Positions 9,439 through 11,917 of a stretch of 11,917 nucleotides of DNA are shown piece by piece (position 1 is the stretch's first letter; each line of letters starts with the position of its first letter). The notes under the pieces are model-generated. The model saw nothing but the letters and a program-made list of their open reading frames with translations. It did no database searches and had not been told where the DNA came from. Both the position numbers and the translations under genes were made by a program. Source of the stretch: Agrocybe praecox (Eukaryota > Basidiomycota > Agaricomycetes > Agaricales > Agrocybaceae); contig CAXHKQ010000304.1 of the NCBI GenBank assembly GCA_964017145.1, positions 1 through 11,917 of the forward strand, given 5' to 3'.

Positions 9439-10885
9439 CTACAACAGGCAATGTCCGCCGAGTATGCCGTGACCTCCGCCCAGAATCAATGGAATTCCAT
9501 GAACATCGTCGACCTTCACATCAACTACACCAAGGCCGACGTCGACGCCTTTCTTCAGACAAACGTGCACATCGGGATGGATTTTGTCGACCTTCACACC
9601 AACTCCAGCAACGCCGACGTCGACGCCTTTCTCCAGACAAAGGTGCACATCGGGATGGATTTTGTCGACCTTCACACCAACTCCAGCAACGCCGACGTCG
9701 ACGCCTTTCTCCAGACAAAGGTGCACATCGGGATGGATTTTGTCGACCTTCACATCAACTACACCAACGCCGACGTCGACGCCTTTCTTGAGGCAAACGT
9801 GCACATCGGGATCGATTTTGATCACGTCAGTTTTAACACAGTCCAAGTCGGTGACATGTTTGACCACATGGCAGACGTCCTTCTCGGTCTGCTCGACCGT
9901 GCATCCCAACGATTGTTCGCCCTTACCAACTAGGCAGACATTGCTGCCGAGATTATGGACACCGACACCGGCATCACAGGCTGCCTCGCTCAGAGTTGGC
10001 GCTGCAACGGTGCACTGTATTTGTATGAGGTAGGGGAAGGAACGTGGTTAGTGGTCAGTGTTCAGTTACACGAGATTTGAATAACTTTCTTATCCATTTT
10101 GTGTTACTTAGTACGAGTATTATCAAGAAGTAATTCGAAGATTTTTATACTGGCAATGAGTTTCATTAAATTGTCTGTTTTAGAGCAAACAGAAACGAGA
10201 TTCTCCTAGTGGATGGCAGTACTTTAAGTAGAAGTATCAAATAAGTAATTATACTTTTTCAACTACTTCATACTTTATCTTGAAAGTGTTAAACCAAAAG
10301 AACTCGAATAGATAAAGCAATTAGGTATCAATCTGGTTCAAGTTAGGAGCGGACGAGTTGTTTGTTTGTCTGCACCACCGCAATCAATCGCTTCATCTCT
10401 TCCTGTTCTTTTGTTTGAGTCCGAACACGTCTCGGAATCCACGTTTATTTTGCGGGTTTTGGCACGAGCCAGCTATCCCGCAAGTATTTGAAAAATACTA
10501 AATAAACCAATTCTAATTACTTATTGAAGTTATCAAGGATGTCAGAATGAATCACTTGTTCTAGAGATGTTTGAATAGTAATTACTTCAATTAATTATTT
10601 TCTTTTTCGCAAATCCTTTTTATATTGAACTTTGTCTTGATCTAGATTCTAACTTATAAAAAGATGAATAAAAACATTGAGATTGTCTTCAATGACCACC
10701 AGAATCGTGATGTCCGATAATTCAAAAATAAAACAAACTTACGTTGTTATGGGCAATCGAGCCTGACGAAATCGACACATGTATCAACAGTTGAATGAGA
10801 TGACAGTATTGTCTAGCATTAATTTTGTGAATCGTACCTGAGCGTAACAAGCTAATACGCCAGCAAAAGCGAGAATGATTTTCAT
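9439..10885 (-). CDS. Small secreted Cys/Val-rich repeat protein
   Basis: Exons are 10885-10838 (16 codons) and 10014-9439 (191 codons plus TAG), 207 residues in all. Exon 1 encodes a signal peptide (MKIILAFAGVLACYAQ; likely cleavage after Ala15) and ends at a GTACGA donor. The acceptor follows a pyrimidine tract (TTCCTTCCCCTACC) and ends ATACAG; the join is phase 0. The mature part has Cys at 17, 29, 43, 54, 64 and 75. Residues 82-185 are four 26-residue repeats of the form K-I-(H/D)-P-D-V-H-(V/L)-C-L-(K/E)-K-G-V-D-V-G..., ending in VKVD, with Cys at 90, 116, 142 and 168. A Gly/His tail (GGGHGILGGHCLL) ends it. Alternating Val/Asp/Gly suggests beta strands. Codons end mostly in C or G, unlike gene B. 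Function and family are unknown to me; an extracellular structural or Cys-bonded protein is the best inference. The overlapping plus-strand frames are shadows. Confidence 0.8.
9508..9819 (-). repeat. Four 78-bp coding tandem repeats in gene A
   Basis: Units are 9508-9585, 9586-9663, 9664-9741 and 9742-9819, each 26 codons. The two middle units are identical over all 78 bp, while the outer two resemble each other (shared CACATCAACTACACCA and AAACGTGCACATCGGGAT segments on the plus strand). The order is therefore outer-inner-inner-outer, with a recent duplication of the inner unit. Confidence 0.95.
10015..10837 (-). other. Gene A intron (823 nt, phase 0)
   Basis: The donor is GTACGA at 10837. 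A branch-like CACTAAC sits at 10053-10047, about 33 nt from the acceptor AG at 10016-10015, followed by a pyrimidine-rich tract. The interior is AT-rich and I see no coding exon, RNA gene or mobile element in it. A small internal exon cannot be excluded by reading alone. Confidence 0.65.
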
Positions 10886-10988
10886 ATTCAGTGTTTTTGC
10901 TTGGTTCGGGATGATGGGATGAAGCCTGCTGTGCTGCAAGTGACTGCTACTGCTGCTGTATGTTGCTGTTGGACCCCGATCAGTGGCA

Positions 10989-10995
10989 TTATATA
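10989..10995 (-). promoter_or_regulatory. TATA box of gene A
   Basis: TATATAA on the minus strand begins at 10995. Transcription should start near 10966-10960, leaving about 75-80 nt of CAG-rich 5' UTR before ATG 10885, with no ATG between. I see no convincing initiator at the expected spot, so the exact start is open. Confidence 0.55.
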
Positions 10996-11917
10996 CGGCA
11001 CATGAGCTCCTGTGACCCGAGCCTAATTGTGCGCGTACGTAATTTGGTCAGCAAACACAATCGCAAATCAGAGTGCCAAATGTGCGCACATTGCCTCGGA
11101 ATCAGAGAAAACAGCTTTTCGGCGAACAAAGACGACTGTGCAAACGCTTTCGGCACAGACACATTTGTGCATATATAATTCGTGCGTAGCGTTGGTTAAT
11201 TGATCGATAGAGATCAGCTAAAGGTGACAATACACGACGACGACGAAGCTCTTCGCTTGCAAATACAACCTGCTGGTCAGGTTCACGTTTATTTGCGTTC
11301 GTGCAATTGCACAGGTGCGGCAAACAGCCAAAGCAATACAGCTATGTTGATTGGGTGCTGTGTCTTGGATAGCGATGTGGCGGAGCGCCTACATGAGAGC
11401 TATCCTGATATTAATTTGCTGAATGACCATATAATATGTATTTGGTGCCATTCCTATATTAAATGTTGTACAGTGCATATCATGATAATAGAGCTGATAA
11501 TGTCTGGGAATAAACGGAAGTTATCGAACATCTCCGGAAAATTTCGTAAATCTAAATATGAACAAGAAAACACGTTCGCTTTCGCATAGAGGAGTTTCCG
11601 GCTTAGGGCGGTTATTTTGTCAAGACCTAAAAATGCTGAAATAACGTAACACGTGAATGTAACGAGTATTAGAAGACCATTAAACACAAATTCCACAAAG
11701 AAACTGTTCAGAGTCATTCAATTATACGGTTTTTGTCGCTTCAAGAAAATTCGATTATCTATTTGTCGGATACTTCGATATAAGGATTTCGCACAATATG
11801 TAACGAGTTATAGCGTTTCGATAACGTGGGAAATGCAGAAAAATAGATTGTACGAGCTGTTGTTGAACTGATAATAAAGATTTCGATTAATGATTTATAT
11901 AAAACAACATTTTCCGA
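10996..11917. other. Upstream flank of gene A, no supported gene
   Basis: About 920 bp with no feature I can support beyond possible gene A upstream control sequence. It holds a 14-bp perfect palindrome (AATGTGCGCACATT, 11079-11092), a second TATATAA on the plus strand at 11172-11178, and an AATAAA at 11873-11878. Open frames of up to 129 codons exist on both strands, but they lack signal peptides, splice support or recognisable domains. Confidence 0.4.

Noticed and set aside
9418..10033. Plus-strand frames of 171, 149 and 100 codons over gene A
   Set aside because: They are shadows of the C/G-ending codons and 78-bp repeats of gene A, which has signal peptide, splice sites, stop and poly(A) signal on the minus strand.
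10080..10700. Small direct and inverted similarities such as AATAAGTAATT in the gene A intron
   Set aside because: They are short, AT-rich and imperfect, as expected by chance; no terminal repeats or target-site duplication are visible.
11200..11589. 129-codon plus-strand frame, with an internal ATG at 11500 giving 29 codons
   Set aside because: The long frame starts with TTG after a stop. It has no signal peptide, domain or splice support, and the Lys-rich 29-codon piece is too short to judge.
11454..11717. Hydrophobic 87-codon ATG frame on the minus strand
   Set aside because: AT-rich sequence easily gives Phe/Leu/Ile-rich chance frames; no promoter, splice site or recognisable membrane-protein motif supports it.

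Overview
The window looks like nuclear DNA of an insect, most likely a dipteran (mosquito- or fly-like). Evidence: a 59-nt intron with consensus splice sites, TATA boxes at the expected distance from start codons, a CAAAATG start context, a canonical AATAAA, and insect-style signal peptides. This assignment is an inference; I cannot name the species. Both genes I can support lie on the minus strand and read right to left.

Gene A (10885 to 9439) is complete. Exon 1 encodes a 16-residue signal-peptide segment. An 823-nt intron follows, then one exon, a TAG stop and an AATAAA 30 nt further on. The product is a 207-residue secreted protein with six spaced cysteines near the N-terminus, four tandem 26-residue repeats rich in alternating Val and Asp/Gly with one Cys each, and a Gly/His tail.

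Gene B (8894 to beyond the left edge) has the same plan: a short signal-peptide exon, a phase-0 intron (59 nt), then one exon that is open without a stop for 8,793 nt and runs off the window. The visible product is 2,945 residues. Its layers are: signal peptide; a Lys-rich region of about 600 residues with eight intact C-x2-C-x-H motifs; a strongly basic linker; a few diverged repeats; then about 31 head-to-tail 65-residue (195-bp) Ser/Thr/Gly-rich acidic repeats. These repeats come in two subtypes (A and B) with higher-order organisation. The repeat consensus contains no Met, Lys, Arg, Cys, Trp or Tyr. Because it has no Met, an ATG-based ORF search misses this frame and reports shorter shadow ORFs on both strands instead.

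The two genes look like neighbouring loci for secreted structural, mucin-, glue- or silk-like proteins. That function is inferred from architecture and composition only; I do not recognise either family. The stretch right of about 11000 and the 8950-9400 intergenic stretch hold no gene I can support.
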